Assembly (NCBI RefSeq): GCF_001667585.1 | Contig: NZ_LZJZ01000078.1 | Location: forward strand, 1 to 38,832 | DNA: 38,832 nucleotides | Direction: 5' to 3' | DNA from: Mycobacterium sp. E2733 | Lineage (GTDB): Bacteria > Actinomycetota > Actinomycetes > Mycobacteriales > Mycobacteriaceae | The notes under the pieces: model-generated | What the model saw: the letters and a program-made list of their open reading frames with translations, nothing else | Database searches by the model: none | What the model was told of the DNA's origin: nothing | Part shown: in pieces, positions 29,048-36,966 of the stretch | Position numbering within the stretch: the first letter of the stretch is position 1 | How the letters are laid out: every line of letters begins with the position of its first letter | Position numbers and translations under genes: made by a program

Positions 29048-29107
29048 GCGGAACGAGCGGAACGAACGCAGTGAGTGATGGGAGTGGAGCGAACCATCGG
29101 CCTGTGA
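29037..29107 (+). repeat. 60-bp in-frame insertion flanked by an 11-bp direct repeat
   Basis: TCGGCCTGTGA occurs at 29037-29047, where it ends rluB, and again at 29097-29107, where it provides a GTG start of cmk. The copies are exactly 60 bp apart. The DNA between has internal GCGGAACGA units and AGTGAGTGATGGGAGTGGAG. Removing one period would leave a single GTGA junction in which the rluB stop and the cmk start overlap, like the other genes here. Confidence 0.65.
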
Positions 29108-29775
29108 ATCCTGTGGTTGTGGCCATCGACGGGCCGGCTGGAACCGGAAAGTCCTCGGTGTCAAGGGGATTGGCGCGCGCGCTGGGTGCCCGGTATCTGG
29201 ACACCGGGGCGATGTACCGGATGGTGACGCTGGCGGTGCTGCGCGCGGGCGTCGACCCGGCTGACGCCGAAGCCGTCGGGCGCATCGGGTCGACGGCGCA
29301 GCTGTCGGTGGACGGCGATCGCTACTTCCTTGCCGGAGAAGATGTTTCGGTTGAGATCCGCGGCGACGAGGTGACCCGCGCGGTGTCGGCGGTGTCATCG
29401 GTCCCGGCCGTGCGTGCCCGCCTCGTCGGGTTGCAGCGCGAGATGGCCGTGGGGCCCGGCAGCGTCGTGGTCGAGGGCCGCGACATCGGGACCGTTGTCC
29501 TGCCCGACGCGCCCGTGAAGATCTTCCTGACCGCGTCCGCCGAGACCCGCGCGCGGCGCCGCAACGACCAGAATGTCGCGGCCGGGCTGCCCGGCGACTA
29601 CGACGCGGTGCTGGCCGATGTCCGGCGGCGCGATCATCTGGATTCCACCCGGGCGGTGTCGCCGCTGCGCGCCGCGTCGGACGCGGTGGTGGTCGACACC
29701 GGCGAGATGACCGAGGCGCAGGTGGTCGACCACCTGCTAAAGCTGGTCGAGCAGCGAAGCGGGGCGGTGCGGTGA
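29104..29775 (+). CDS. cmk: Cytidylate kinase
   Basis: A 223-residue (d)CMP kinase that supplies CDP for nucleic acid and lipid synthesis. The P-loop is [13 protein letters not shown] at the N-terminus. Nucleotide-binding stretches are [41 protein letters not shown] split over the middle, and ARRRNDQ and [14 protein letters not shown], the lid region. Two starts compete. GTG 29104 begins right before VVVAIDG, as in the M. tuberculosis enzyme; GTG 29044 overlaps the rluB stop and adds 20 Ser/Gly/Asn-rich residues encoded wholly by the repeat-like 60 bp. I prefer the former. The stop overlaps der. Confidence 0.93.
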   Translation: MNPVVVAIDGPAGTGKSSVSRGLARALGARYLDTGAMYRMVTLAVLRAGVDPADAEAVGRIGSTAQLSVDGDRYFLAGEDVSVEIRGDEVTRAVSAVSSVPAVRARLVGLQREMAVGPGSVVVEGRDIGTVVLPDAPVKIFLTASAETRARRRNDQNVAAGLPGDYDAVLADVRRRDHLDSTRAVSPLRAASDAVVVDTGEMTEAQVVDHLLKLVEQRSGAVR

Positions 29776-31172
29776 CGTCCGACGGCACCTGGACCGACGA
29801 AAGCGATTGGGACTCGGTCGAATCCGAACTCGAAGAGCTGGCCGAGGCTGGCCCCGCACCCGTCGTGGCGGTGGTCGGGCGGCCCAACGTCGGCAAGTCG
29901 ACGTTGGTCAACCGGATCCTCGGCCGGCGCGAGGCGGTGGTGCAGGACATTCCCGGGGTGACCCGCGACCGGGTGTCCTACGACGCGCTCTGGACCGGCC
30001 GCCGGTTCGTCGTGCAGGACACCGGCGGGTGGGAGCCCGACGCCAAGGGCCTGCAACAGTTGGTGGCCGAACAGGCATCGGTGGCCATGCGCACCGCCGA
30101 TGCCGTGATCCTGGTGGTCGACGCCACGGTCGGCGCCACCGCCGCCGACGAGGCGGCCGCCCGCATCCTGCTGCGCTCGGGAAAGCCGGTCTTCCTGGCC
30201 GCCAACAAGGTTGACAGCGAAAAGGGCGAAGCCGATGCGGCGGCGTTGTGGTCGTTGGGGCTTGGCGAGCCGCACGCCGTCAGCGCGATCCACGGTCGCG
30301 GCGTCGCCGACCTGCTCGACCAGGTGCTCGCCGCGCTGCCGGAGGTGTCCGAGGCGGCGCCCGCGCCGGGCGGCCCTCGACGCGTCGCGCTGGTCGGCAA
30401 ACCCAACGTGGGGAAGAGCTCGCTGCTGAACAAGCTGGCCGGGGATGAGCGTTCGGTGGTGCACGATGTCGCCGGGACGACCGTGGATCCGGTGGACTCG
30501 CTGATCGAATTGGGCGGCAAGGTGTGGCGATTCGTCGACACCGCGGGCCTGCGACGCAAGGTCGGCCAGGCCAGCGGGCACGAGTTCTACGCCTCGGTGC
30601 GCACCCACTCGGCGATCGATTCGGCCGAGGTGGTGGTCGTGCTGATCGACGCCTCGCAACCGCTGACCGAACAGGATCAGCGGGTGCTGTCCATGGTCAT
30701 CGAGGCCGGCCGGGCGCTGGTGCTGGCCTTCAACAAGTGGGACCTGGTGGACGAGGACCGGCGCGAGGTGCTGGAGCGCGAGATCGACCGCGAGCTGGTG
30801 CAGCTGCGGTGGGCGCAGCGGGTCAACATCTCCGCCCGGACGGGCCGCGCGGTGCAGAAGCTGGTGCCCGCGATGGAGACGGCCCTGGCGTCGTGGGATA
30901 TGCGCATCCCGACGGGGCCGCTGAATGCGTGGCTCAAGGAGGTGGTCGCGGCGACGCCGCCGCCGGTGCGCGGGGGCAAGCAGCCGCGCATCCTGTTCGC
31001 CACCCAGGCCACCGCCCGCCCGCCGACGTTCGTGCTGTTCACCACGGGGTTCTTGGAGGCCGGTTACCGGCGCTTCCTGGAGCGGCGGCTGCGCGAGGCC
31101 TTTGGCTTCGAGGGCAGCCCGATCCGGATCAACGTGCGCGTGCGCGAAAAGCGGGGAACGAAGCGGCGGTGA
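29772..31172 (+). CDS. der: Ribosome-assembly GTPase Der (EngA)
   Basis: A 466-residue protein with two tandem GTPase domains and a C-terminal KH-like domain, required for 50S subunit assembly. The first P-loop is GRPNVGKS at 36-43 with switch DTGGWEPDA and the base-specific NKVD. The second is GKPNVGKS at about 210-217 with DTAGLRRK and NKWDLVDE. The C-terminal part has [16 protein letters not shown] and [17 protein letters not shown]. About 30 acidic residues precede the first G domain. The GTG start overlaps the cmk stop (GTGA). It is the last gene of the block that begins at the ParA-like gene. Confidence 0.97.
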   Translation: MTSDGTWTDESDWDSVESELEELAEAGPAPVVAVVGRPNVGKSTLVNRILGRREAVVQDIPGVTRDRVSYDALWTGRRFVVQDTGGWEPDAKGLQQLVAEQASVAMRTADAVILVVDATVGATAADEAAARILLRSGKPVFLAANKVDSEKGEADAAALWSLGLGEPHAVSAIHGRGVADLLDQVLAALPEVSEAAPAPGGPRRVALVGKPNVGKSSLLNKLAGDERSVVHDVAGTTVDPVDSLIELGGKVWRFVDTAGLRRKVGQASGHEFYASVRTHSAIDSAEVVVVLIDASQPLTEQDQRVLSMVIEAGRALVLAFNKWDLVDEDRREVLEREIDRELVQLRWAQRVNISARTGRAVQKLVPAMETALASWDMRIPTGPLNAWLKEVVAATPPPVRGGKQPRILFATQATARPPTFVLFTTGFLEAGYRRFLERRLREAFGFEGSPIRINVRVREKRGTKRR

Positions 31173-31297
31173 GCTTTGGCTCTCCGGGCGGCTTTCCCGG
31201 GCCAATCGGTGATTCTCGAACTCGATAGCACCGGCGATATCAGTCGTGGCAATGTCCCGCGATACAGAATCTGAAAGCTACATCACAGGATCGTCCG

Positions 31298-31327
31298 TTG
31301 ATTTGACCGGCGAATGCGCCGTATATT
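31298..31327 (+). promoter_or_regulatory. Promoter of the SDR-cyclase-IclR operon
   Basis: TTGATT (31298-31303) and TATATT (31322-31327) are 18 bp apart, giving a start near 31334 and a 21-base leader. The spacer contains the dyad CGGCG-AATG-CGCCG (31308-31321), a possible operator for the IclR protein encoded at the end of this operon. Confidence 0.55.
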
Positions 31328-31354
31328 TCTCGTAACGCGGGTTGAAAAGACCGT

Positions 31355-32161
31355 ATGGCGGGATTTAGAGGCATTGTGGACATGGCACAGGAAGCGCCCA
31401 CCGCCGCGCGCTTCAGCGTCGAAGGCAAGTCGATCCTGATCACCGGTGCGACCGGTGCGTTGGGCAGCGTCGCGGCCCGGGCGCTGGCTGACGCCGGGGC
31501 CCGGCTGACCTTGGCCGGCGGCAATGCCGCGGGATTGGACGACCTCGGTATCGGCGACGCCGCGGTGGTCGCCCGCCGCCCCGACACCCCGGCCGACGCC
31601 AGGGCGATGGTGCAGGCGGCGGTCGATCGGCACGGCCGACTCGATGGCGTCCTGGTGGCCTCGGGCATGAACCACGTCGCACCCATCAGCGAGATGGCCG
31701 TCGAGGACTTCGACAACGTGATGGGCGCCAACGCGCGGGGCGCCTGGCTGGTCTGTCAGGCGGCCGGTCGGGTGCTGCTCGACCAGGGGGCCGGTGGCAG
31801 CGTCGTGCTGGTGTCGTCGGTGCGGGGCTCGCTCGGCCACCCCGCCGGCTACAGCGCCTACTGCCCGTCGAAGGGTGCCACCGACCTGTTGGCCAAAAGC
31901 TTGGCGGCCGAATGGGGCGCGGCGGGCATTCGGGTGAACGCGCTCGCCCCCACGGTTTTCCGTTCGGAGCTCACGGAGTGGATGTACGCCGACGACGAGA
32001 AGGGCCGCGCCACCCGCGAAGCCATGTTCGCCCGAATCCCGTTGCGCCGCTTCGCCGAACCGGAGGACTTCGTCGGCGCGCTGATCTACCTGCTGAGTGA
32101 CGCGTCGAGTTTCTACACCGGCCAGGTGATGTATCTGGACGGGGGATACACGTCGTGCTGA
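31355..32161 (+). CDS. Short-chain dehydrogenase/reductase (Rv1714 type)
   Basis: A 268-residue classical SDR. The cofactor loop is ITGATGALGS (29-38); the following strand end (LTLAGGNA) does not settle NAD or NADP preference. The catalytic Ser is in VVLVSSVRGSL (154/155), with Tyr169 and Lys173 in YSAYCPSKG. The ending FYTGQVMYLDGGYTS is usual for the family. Close relatives include gluconate 5-dehydrogenase-like enzymes, but the substrate is not known. ATG 31355 gives a length near Rv1714 (270). It sits with a cyclase and an IclR regulator, suggesting a small sugar-acid or aromatic catabolic operon. Confidence 0.9.
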   Translation: MAGFRGIVDMAQEAPTAARFSVEGKSILITGATGALGSVAARALADAGARLTLAGGNAAGLDDLGIGDAAVVARRPDTPADARAMVQAAVDRHGRLDGVLVASGMNHVAPISEMAVEDFDNVMGANARGAWLVCQAAGRVLLDQGAGGSVVLVSSVRGSLGHPAGYSAYCPSKGATDLLAKSLAAEWGAAGIRVNALAPTVFRSELTEWMYADDEKGRATREAMFARIPLRRFAEPEDFVGALIYLLSDASSFYTGQVMYLDGGYTSC

Positions 32162-32172
32162 GAGGATCTGAC

Positions 32173-33003
32173 ATGGGTATCGATTGGCCGCTAGGTGAAG
32201 CCGAATCGAAGCTGGAGTTCTACGACCTGTCCCACCCTTGGGGCCACGGGGTTCCGGCCTGGCCGTACTTCGAGGACGTCAAGATCGAGCGCCTGCACAA
32301 CATGGCCAGAAGCCGCGTGCTCACCCAAAAGATCACCACCGTAATGCATTCCGGCACCCACATCGACGCCCCCGCGCACGTCGTGGAGGGCACGCCATTC
32401 CTGCACGAGATCCCGCTGAGCGCCTTCTTCGGCACCGGAGTAGTGGTGTCGATCCCCAAGGGCAAGTGGGGAGTGGTCACCGCCGACGACCTGGAGCAGG
32501 CGACGCCGAAGATCCGGCCCGGCGACATCGTCGTCGTCAACACCGGCTGGCACCACAAATACGCCGACAGCGCCGAGTACTACGCCTACTCCCCGGGCTT
32601 CTATCAGGAGGCCGGCGAGTGGTTCGCGGCCAAGGGCGTCAAGGCCGTCGGCACCGACACCCAGGCACTGGACCACCCGTTGGCCACGTCGATCGGCCCG
32701 CACGGCCCCGCCGAACAGGCGGGCGGTCTATTGCCCTGGGCGGTAAAGGAATACGAGGAGGAAACCGGCCGCCACGTGCTCGACGACTTCCCGGAGTGGG
32801 AACCGTGCCACCGCGCGATCCTGTCCAACGGCGTCTACGGCTTCGAGAACGTCGGCGGCGACCTGGACCAGGTCACCGGTAAGCGCGTCACGTTCGCGGC
32901 GTTCCCCTGGCGCTGGGTGGGCGGCGACGGCTGCATCGTGCGACTGGTGGCGATCGTCGACCCTACCGGGAGTTACCGCATCGAGACGGGGGAGGCGGTG
33001 TGA
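32173..33003 (+). CDS. Metal-dependent cyclase-family hydrolase (Rv1716 type)
   Basis: A 276-residue member of the cyclase/kynurenine-formamidase superfamily. The metal site is the signature HSGTHIDAPAH at 59-69, with His59, His63, Asp65 and His69. The later stretches VVNTGWHHKY and VGTDTQALDHP are also typical. Known members hydrolyse N-formylkynurenine, isatin or cyclic amides. No tryptophan-degradation genes are near, so the substrate is open. ATG 32173 follows GAGAGGATCTGAC. The stop overlaps the IclR GTG. In M. tuberculosis a fadB3 gene separates this gene from the SDR; here they are 11 bases apart. Confidence 0.9.
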   Translation: MGIDWPLGEAESKLEFYDLSHPWGHGVPAWPYFEDVKIERLHNMARSRVLTQKITTVMHSGTHIDAPAHVVEGTPFLHEIPLSAFFGTGVVVSIPKGKWGVVTADDLEQATPKIRPGDIVVVNTGWHHKYADSAEYYAYSPGFYQEAGEWFAAKGVKAVGTDTQALDHPLATSIGPHGPAEQAGGLLPWAVKEYEEETGRHVLDDFPEWEPCHRAILSNGVYGFENVGGDLDQVTGKRVTFAAFPWRWVGGDGCIVRLVAIVDPTGSYRIETGEAV

Positions 33004-33743
33004 GTGCCGACGGCGCCGGGATTCAGGTCATCGCCCGCGCGGCGGAAATGCTGCGGCTGCTGCAGGCCCACCCGGGCGGACTGAGCCAGGCCGAGATCGG
33101 CGACCGGCTGGGCATGGCGCGCTCCACGGTCAGCCGGATCCTCAACGCGCTGGAAGTCGAAGGCCTGGTGGCCGCGCGCGCCGGCCGCGGCGGGTACCGG
33201 CTGGGGCCGGAGATCGCACGTATGGCCGCTACCGTGCGCCTCGGCGTCGTGATGGATGTGCACCCGTTCATGGAGGAACTGTCGCGGGAGCTGGGGGAGA
33301 CGGTCGACCTGTCGATACTGGACGGGGGCCGCGCGACCTTCGTCGACCAGGTGGTCTCGCTGCACCGGTTGCGAGCGATCAGCGCGGTGGGCGAGTCGTT
33401 TCCCTTGCACTGCTGCGCCAACGGCAAGGCGCTGCTGGCCGGCCTCCCGCCCGCGCAGCAGCCGACCCGACTGGCCCCGCTCACCCCGAACACCATCACC
33501 AGCCCCGCGGCGCTGCGAAAGGAGCTCGAGCGGGTGCGCGCCGAGGGCGTCGCCTATGACCGCGAGGAACAGACCGAGGGCGTCTGCGCGGTGGGCGCGG
33601 TGCTCAAGGGCGTGACCGGGCATGCGGTGGCGGTCAGCGTGCCCGTGCCGGCCCAGCGGTTCTACGGCCGCGAGGCCGAACTCGCCCAGGCCCTGCTGAA
33701 CTGGGTCGACGAGGTGGCCGCCGCGTTGGGGAAGGTCGATTAG
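33000..33743 (+). CDS. IclR-family transcriptional regulator (Rv1719 type)
   Basis: A 247-residue IclR protein. The N-terminal winged helix (about 8-70) is VIARAAEMLRLLQAHPGGLS, then LGMARSTVSRILNALEVEGLV. The C-terminal ligand domain has FVDQVVSLHRLRAISAVGE, PLHCCANGKALLAGLP and DREEQTEGVCAVGAVL, the effector pocket typical of regulators of aromatic or sugar-acid catabolism. It is coupled by GTGA overlap to the cyclase gene and probably regulates this operon. The next feature is the tRNA-Pro gene. Confidence 0.93.
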   Translation: MSADGAGIQVIARAAEMLRLLQAHPGGLSQAEIGDRLGMARSTVSRILNALEVEGLVAARAGRGGYRLGPEIARMAATVRLGVVMDVHPFMEELSRELGETVDLSILDGGRATFVDQVVSLHRLRAISAVGESFPLHCCANGKALLAGLPPAQQPTRLAPLTPNTITSPAALRKELERVRAEGVAYDREEQTEGVCAVGAVLKGVTGHAVAVSVPVPAQRFYGREAELAQALLNWVDEVAAALGKVD

Positions 33744-33765
33744 AGGAGTGGCGGGTCGTCTGCGG

Positions 33766-33771
33766 TAGGCT
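33766..33771 (+). promoter_or_regulatory. Possible -10 element of the tRNA-Pro gene
   Basis: TAGGCT fits TANNNT and lies about 32 bases before the mature tRNA 5' end, with an expected start near 33778. No clear -35 is present. Confidence 0.35.
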
Positions 33772-33802
33772 TTCGACCTGCTGCCGCTGATCGAGGCGGC
33801 AC

Positions 33803-33876
33803 CGGGCTGTGGCGCAGTTTGGTAGCGCACTTGACTGGGGGTCAAGTGGTCGCAGGTTCAAATCCTGTCAGCCCGA
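33803..33876 (+). tRNA. tRNA-Pro (anticodon GGG)
   Basis: The acceptor arms CGGGCTG (33803-33809) and CAGCCCG (33869-33875) pair fully, followed by discriminator A. The D-arm is GCGCAGTTTGGTAGCGC. The anticodon stem CTTGA/TCAAG encloses the loop CTGGGGG, giving anticodon GGG. The T-arm GCAGG-TTCAAAT-CCTGT is intact. CCA is not encoded. It reads CCC/CCU proline codons. Its 3' half is the probable integration site of the element to the right. Confidence 0.96.
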
Positions 33877-33885
33877 CGACAGGTC
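33840..33885 (+). other. Probable attL in the 3' half of tRNA-Pro
   Basis: A minus-strand tyrosine integrase starts its 3' end 74 bases past the tRNA, the usual arrangement when the phage att core rebuilds the tRNA 3' end. No second copy of the tRNA 3' sequence occurs before the window end, so attR and the exact core cannot be fixed here. Confidence 0.5.
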
Positions 33886-33918
33886 AGAGGCACTTTCAGA
33901 GAGTTCGGAAGTGCCTCT
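33886..33918. terminator. Bidirectional hairpin terminator between tRNA-Pro and integrase
   Basis: AGAGGCACTT (33886-33895) and AAGTGCCTCT (33909-33918) form a perfect 10-bp stem with a 13-base loop, followed by TTGCATT on the plus strand. It can end both the tRNA transcript and the integrase transcript. Confidence 0.75.
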
Positions 33919-33923
33919 TTGCA

Positions 33924-33950
33924 TTGCGTACCGCCTTTGCATACCGCCTT
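33924..33950. repeat. Tandem 13-bp repeats by the integrase end, possible arm-type sites
   Basis: TTGCGTACCGCCTT and TTGCATACCGCCTT occur head to tail with a 13-bp period. They end at the first base of the integrase stop codon. Tandem repeats this near the att core are a common form of integrase arm-binding site. Confidence 0.45.
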
Positions 33951-35092
33951 CAAAGTCCGAGCGCATCGCCGAGTCCCTTCACCGCGGCCCGCGCGGCGTC
34001 ATCGCTGGTGTGCCCGTACAGATCGCCTGTGATGTTGATCGACGCATGTCCGAGCAAGTCGGCCGCGGCTTTGATGTGGACGCCGGACTCCAACCAGCCG
34101 ACGGCCGCCGAGTGGCGCAGCGTGTGCGCGCCGACGTTCTCGATCCCAGCCTTGCCCGCTGCAATCTCGACGGTGCGCAGTAGGTTGCGCGGGTCGAGCC
34201 ACCCGCCGCCCTCGGTGGCGAACACGGCGCCCGTTTCGACCCATTGGTCGCCGGCGTGCAGGCGCTCGGCGATCTGCGTCTTGCGGTGCTTCTTCAAGTC
34301 GGCGATGAGCCCGGTCGTCAACGGGATGCGCCGGCGCGAACGATCAGGCTTCGGCGCCGTCCACGCCAACGCGCCAGAGACGCGCACGACGACGCCGGCC
34401 ACGGTCAACTCACCCTTAGTCAGGTCGACGTCAGCCCAGCGCAGGCCGGCGACTTCGCCGCGGCGCATTCCGGTTGCCGCGAGGACCAGCACCGCTAGCC
34501 GGTACCGAAGCCCGTCCAGATGGCTCAGGAGTCGCCGCACTAATTCGGTGGACAGATAGCGCGCTTCTTTCGGCGTGACAGCGGGACGCTTCACCTTCGC
34601 CGTCGGATTGGCCGCCAGCAGTCCGTCGCGGACAGCGATATCGAGCGCGGCCCGCAGCACCGTGTACACCTGTCGAACGGTGCTGTCGGATAACTCCTTG
34701 CCGCGCAGACGCATTACGAGCGATTCGATGTGGGTTGGCCGAATCTGGTCGAGCCTCAGCGCGACAAGTTTGGCGTCGCCTTCCAAGTGCTTGCGACACA
34801 GATTCGCATAAAGCTCCTGAGCGGTTGCTTTGCGAGACGACGCTGGCAGCGCCGTCGTGCGCCAGGACTCCAACCACGACCCGACGGTCTGCTTGTCGTC
34901 GCGCGGGGGAGCGCCCTCAGCGATCCGCTTGCGCGCGTCGTTTAGCTTGCCGCGCGCCTCAGCGCGGGTCTTCCCGTACACGCTGAGCCGTTTCCGCTCC
35001 CCGTCCGGTGTGGTGTACCGGGTGGATGCTTCCCAAAGCCCATTCGGCCGCTGCCGGTAGGAGCCCTCGCCATCAGCCCGCCTAGTCGCCAT
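33950..35092 (-). CDS. int: Tyrosine integrase of the element
   Basis: A 380-residue phage-type tyrosine recombinase. The N-terminal arm-binding domain (about 8-60) starts GEGSYRQRPNGLWEASTRY. A core-binding SAM-like domain (about 70-165) and the catalytic domain follow. Active-site residues are Arg210 (GMRRGEVAGLRW), Lys248 (APKPDRSRRRIPL), His323 and Arg326 (AHTLRHSAAV), His349 (LLGHASI) and nucleophile Tyr359 (GDLYGHTSD). All six are intact, so the enzyme should be active. It faces the tRNA gene and is divergent from the rest of the element. ATG 35092 is the natural start. Confidence 0.95.
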   Translation of the reverse strand: MATRRADGEGSYRQRPNGLWEASTRYTTPDGERKRLSVYGKTRAEARGKLNDARKRIAEGAPPRDDKQTVGSWLESWRTTALPASSRKATAQELYANLCRKHLEGDAKLVALRLDQIRPTHIESLVMRLRGKELSDSTVRQVYTVLRAALDIAVRDGLLAANPTAKVKRPAVTPKEARYLSTELVRRLLSHLDGLRYRLAVLVLAATGMRRGEVAGLRWADVDLTKGELTVAGVVVRVSGALAWTAPKPDRSRRRIPLTTGLIADLKKHRKTQIAERLHAGDQWVETGAVFATEGGGWLDPRNLLRTVEIAAGKAGIENVGAHTLRHSAAVGWLESGVHIKAAADLLGHASINITGDLYGHTSDDAARAAVKGLGDALGL

Positions 35093-35354
35093 GAACCGCC
35101 CTTCCAGAGGTCAAGCGGTCGCACCAGCAGGGTAGCCGGAGGATGCGCGCATGTCGTCACGGACGCGCACGGAATTAGCAAGTACAGTCGCGGCTACCTG
35201 AGGTCGGAACCGATTCCGGCACTTGGTGGGTAACGTGCGAGGCACCAGGCAACTCCGCTTGTCAGAGAAGTAAGCCCTTGTGTAAGACGTAGGCCCAGCG
35301 GGCTCCATGCGGTTGGGGCGTGATTCGTCATGCTCACCGCAAAGGAACACCCAA
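35093..35354. promoter_or_regulatory. Divergent control region between integrase and excisionase
   Basis: About 260 bases with no credible gene. It must hold the opposed promoters of the integrase and the rightward operon, but no hexamer pair is convincing. The segment GGTCAAGCGGTCGCA (35109-35123) matches 14 of 15 bases of the tRNA-Pro anticodon/variable region (33840-33854). Confidence 0.45.
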
Positions 35355-35558
35355 ATGGCTACCAAAACCACCGCGCAGCGCAAGTTATGCAAAAACAGCG
35401 ACGTCTGCGAGCAACTCAGCGTCGGCCGCACCACCGTCTACCAGTTGATCGACGACGGCACGCTGCGTCGCGTCAAAGTTGGTGCGCGAGCACTCATTGC
35501 GCAAGCTGACGTCGATGCGTTCGTCGCCGGCCTGCTCGACGGCGATGTCGCCTCATGA
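35355..35558 (+). CDS. Excisionase-type helix-turn-helix protein
   Basis: A 67-residue DNA-binding protein with a MerR-like (HTH_17/excisionase) fold: CEQLSVGRTTVYQLIDDGTL followed by the wing RRVKVGARALIAQADVDAFV. In such elements this protein is usually the recombination directionality factor (Xis) or an AlpA-like activator. Its place opposite the integrase supports this. ATG 35355 has AAAGGA nine bases upstream. The stop overlaps the next ATG (ATGA). Confidence 0.85.
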   Translation: MATKTTAQRKLCKNSDVCEQLSVGRTTVYQLIDDGTLRRVKVGARALIAQADVDAFVAGLLDGDVAS

Positions 35559-35911
35559 TCTACGAACGAAGAAGCCGCCGACCCGGGCAGGATTCGGCGG
35601 CCTCAAAGCCCCTGGTGATGGACTGCCACCAGCATAGCGGCCTGGCCGTAGTGAAGCGGCGTCGCGCGGCCGCGCGTCGGCTAATGCCGCTCGACTGCGG
35701 ATGCCCCGACCCCTGGCCCTGCCGATGCTCTTTACCACCGCTATCCGACAAGATGATCGACGCCGGCCGCGATGCCGCGCTGCACATCCTCGAGTCCGGC
35801 CGAGTGCCGCTGCTCGAAATTGAAGTGCTGCAAACACTTTGGCGCCGCGGCGGACCAGACCGCGTGCTCGCCGAGCAGCTGCACGCTGCCTGCGACGGGG
35901 AGGTCGCATGA
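35555..35911 (+). CDS. Small Cys-rich phage-type protein, function unknown
   Basis: A 118-residue basic protein. The middle has a cysteine cluster LDCGCPDPWPCRC (four Cys plus a further Cys and His upstream), possibly a zinc site. The C-terminus is helical: IDAGRDAALHILESGRVPLL, then LWRRGGPDRVLAEQLHAAC. I recognise this layout from unassigned genes between xis and the replication gene in mycobacterial prophages, but no function is known. The start and stop overlap its neighbours by four bases each (ATGA). Confidence 0.75.
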   Translation: MIYERRSRRPGQDSAASKPLVMDCHQHSGLAVVKRRRAAARRLMPLDCGCPDPWPCRCSLPPLSDKMIDAGRDAALHILESGRVPLLEIEVLQTLWRRGGPDRVLAEQLHAACDGEVA

Positions 35912-36966
35912 TGATCGCAGACCGCCCGGCCGACATTCTCGCCGCCTACAGCAGCGCGTTCGACGGCGATCCCGGCCCGCCGAATCCTGACGAGCCGCCA
36001 AACCGCAACGGCAACCGCGTCGGTCCGCCGGTGCTGGCCGACGCGCTCCTCAACAGATCGGCGCTGCGGGCGCTGCCTGATCCAGAACCGTTGATCGGCA
36101 ACGTCCTCGACCAAGGCACGACCGCACTGCTATTCGGCCGACATGGCTCGCTCAACACGTTCATCGCGCTCGACTGGGCAGCTTCCGTCGCAACGGGCCG
36201 GCGCTGGCAAGGCCGGACCACCAAGCGCAGCCGTGTGCTCTATGTCGCCGGCGAAGGCGCGTTCGGCTTCAAGCGACGCATCGACGCGTGGGAATCGGCG
36301 TGGCAGGAAGAGATTGGTGATAGCGCGTTCGACGTCTTGCCCAAGCCGGTCAACCTCACTCGGCCTATCGAAGTCGCCAACCTCGCGGCCCTCATCGGGT
36401 GGAACGGCTACGGCCTGGTCGTGCTCGACACTCTCGCGCGCTGCATGGTCGGCACCGACGAGAACTCAGCCAAGGACTGCGGCATCGTCGTCGACGCGAT
36501 GACACGGCTGCTCGACTGCACGCCCGGCGGCAGGGGTGTGGTCCTCGGAGTGCATCACGCCGGCAAGGACGGCAAGACCTTTCGTGGATCGTCGGCGTTT
36601 GAGGCTGGCGCGGACACCGTCTACAAGACGACGCGCGACGGCGCGGTTGTCGAACTGAACCGCGAGAAGCGAAAAGACGGTCCCGAATACGACCGGCATG
36701 AGGTCAAGCTCGACCCTGTTGCCGGCACCGAAAGCGGCACGATATCTGTCCACCGAGGGGGTGGACAAACCGAGCGCTCAGACAAGCTCCTATCCATCTT
36801 TGTCCAGCACTTCGCGTCCATCGGCGCGACCAAGGCTGAACTACGCGCAGCGGCCGACATGTCGAACGCCACTTTCCACCGCGCGCTGTCTGACCTGCTG
36901 CAAGCCGGTGCATTGATCAACCACGGCACCGAGAAGCGTCCTTTCTACAAGGAGCCCGCTGAATGA
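35908..36966 (+). CDS. RepA/RecA-like AAA ATPase with C-terminal winged helix, probable replication protein
   Basis: A 352-residue protein of the AAA_25/RepA-helicase class. Residues about 60-280 form the RecA-like core: the Walker A position reads Gly77-RHGSLNT84, Walker B is YGLVVLDTLARC (Asp174), and the segment GVHHAGKDGKTFRGSSAFEAGADTVYK is broken over 215-240 and typical of the family. The Walker A lysine is Asn83 (codon AAC) and the preceding Gly is Leu, so ATP binding may be impaired or use another residue. Residues about 290-348 look like a winged helix (GATKAELRAAADMSNATFHRALSDLL), suited to origin binding. No primase domain is visible. Repeats resembling DnaA boxes lie inside its 3' part and directly after it. 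ATG 35908 has GGGGAGG upstream. Role in element replication is inferred. Confidence 0.82.
   Translation: MMIADRPADILAAYSSAFDGDPGPPNPDEPPNRNGNRVGPPVLADALLNRSALRALPDPEPLIGNVLDQGTTALLFGRHGSLNTFIALDWAASVATGRRWQGRTTKRSRVLYVAGEGAFGFKRRIDAWESAWQEEIGDSAFDVLPKPVNLTRPIEVANLAALIGWNGYGLVVLDTLARCMVGTDENSAKDCGIVVDAMTRLLDCTPGGRGVVLGVHHAGKDGKTFRGSSAFEAGADTVYKTTRDGAVVELNREKRKDGPEYDRHEVKLDPVAGTESGTISVHRGGGQTERSDKLLSIFVQHFASIGATKAELRAAADMSNATFHRALSDLLQAGALINHGTEKRPFYKEPAE
36746..36768. repeat. Inverted pair of DnaA-box-like repeats within the AAA gene
   Basis: CTGTCCACC (36746-36754) and, on the minus strand, TTGTCCACC (36768-36760) face each other across five bases. The eight-base arms TGTCCACC/GGTGGACA are perfect. 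A further TTGTCCAGC lies at 36800-36808. Each differs by one or two bases from TTGTCCACA. Confidence 0.6.

Noticed and set aside
29634..31205. 523-codon minus-strand open frame opposite der
   Set aside because: It overlaps both GTPase domains of Der completely and encodes a low-information His/Arg/Gly-rich chain.
33886..33950. Repeats by tRNA-Pro considered as a CRISPR remnant
   Set aside because: There are only two 13-bp tandem copies with no spacers and no cas genes; a terminator hairpin and possible integrase sites explain them better.
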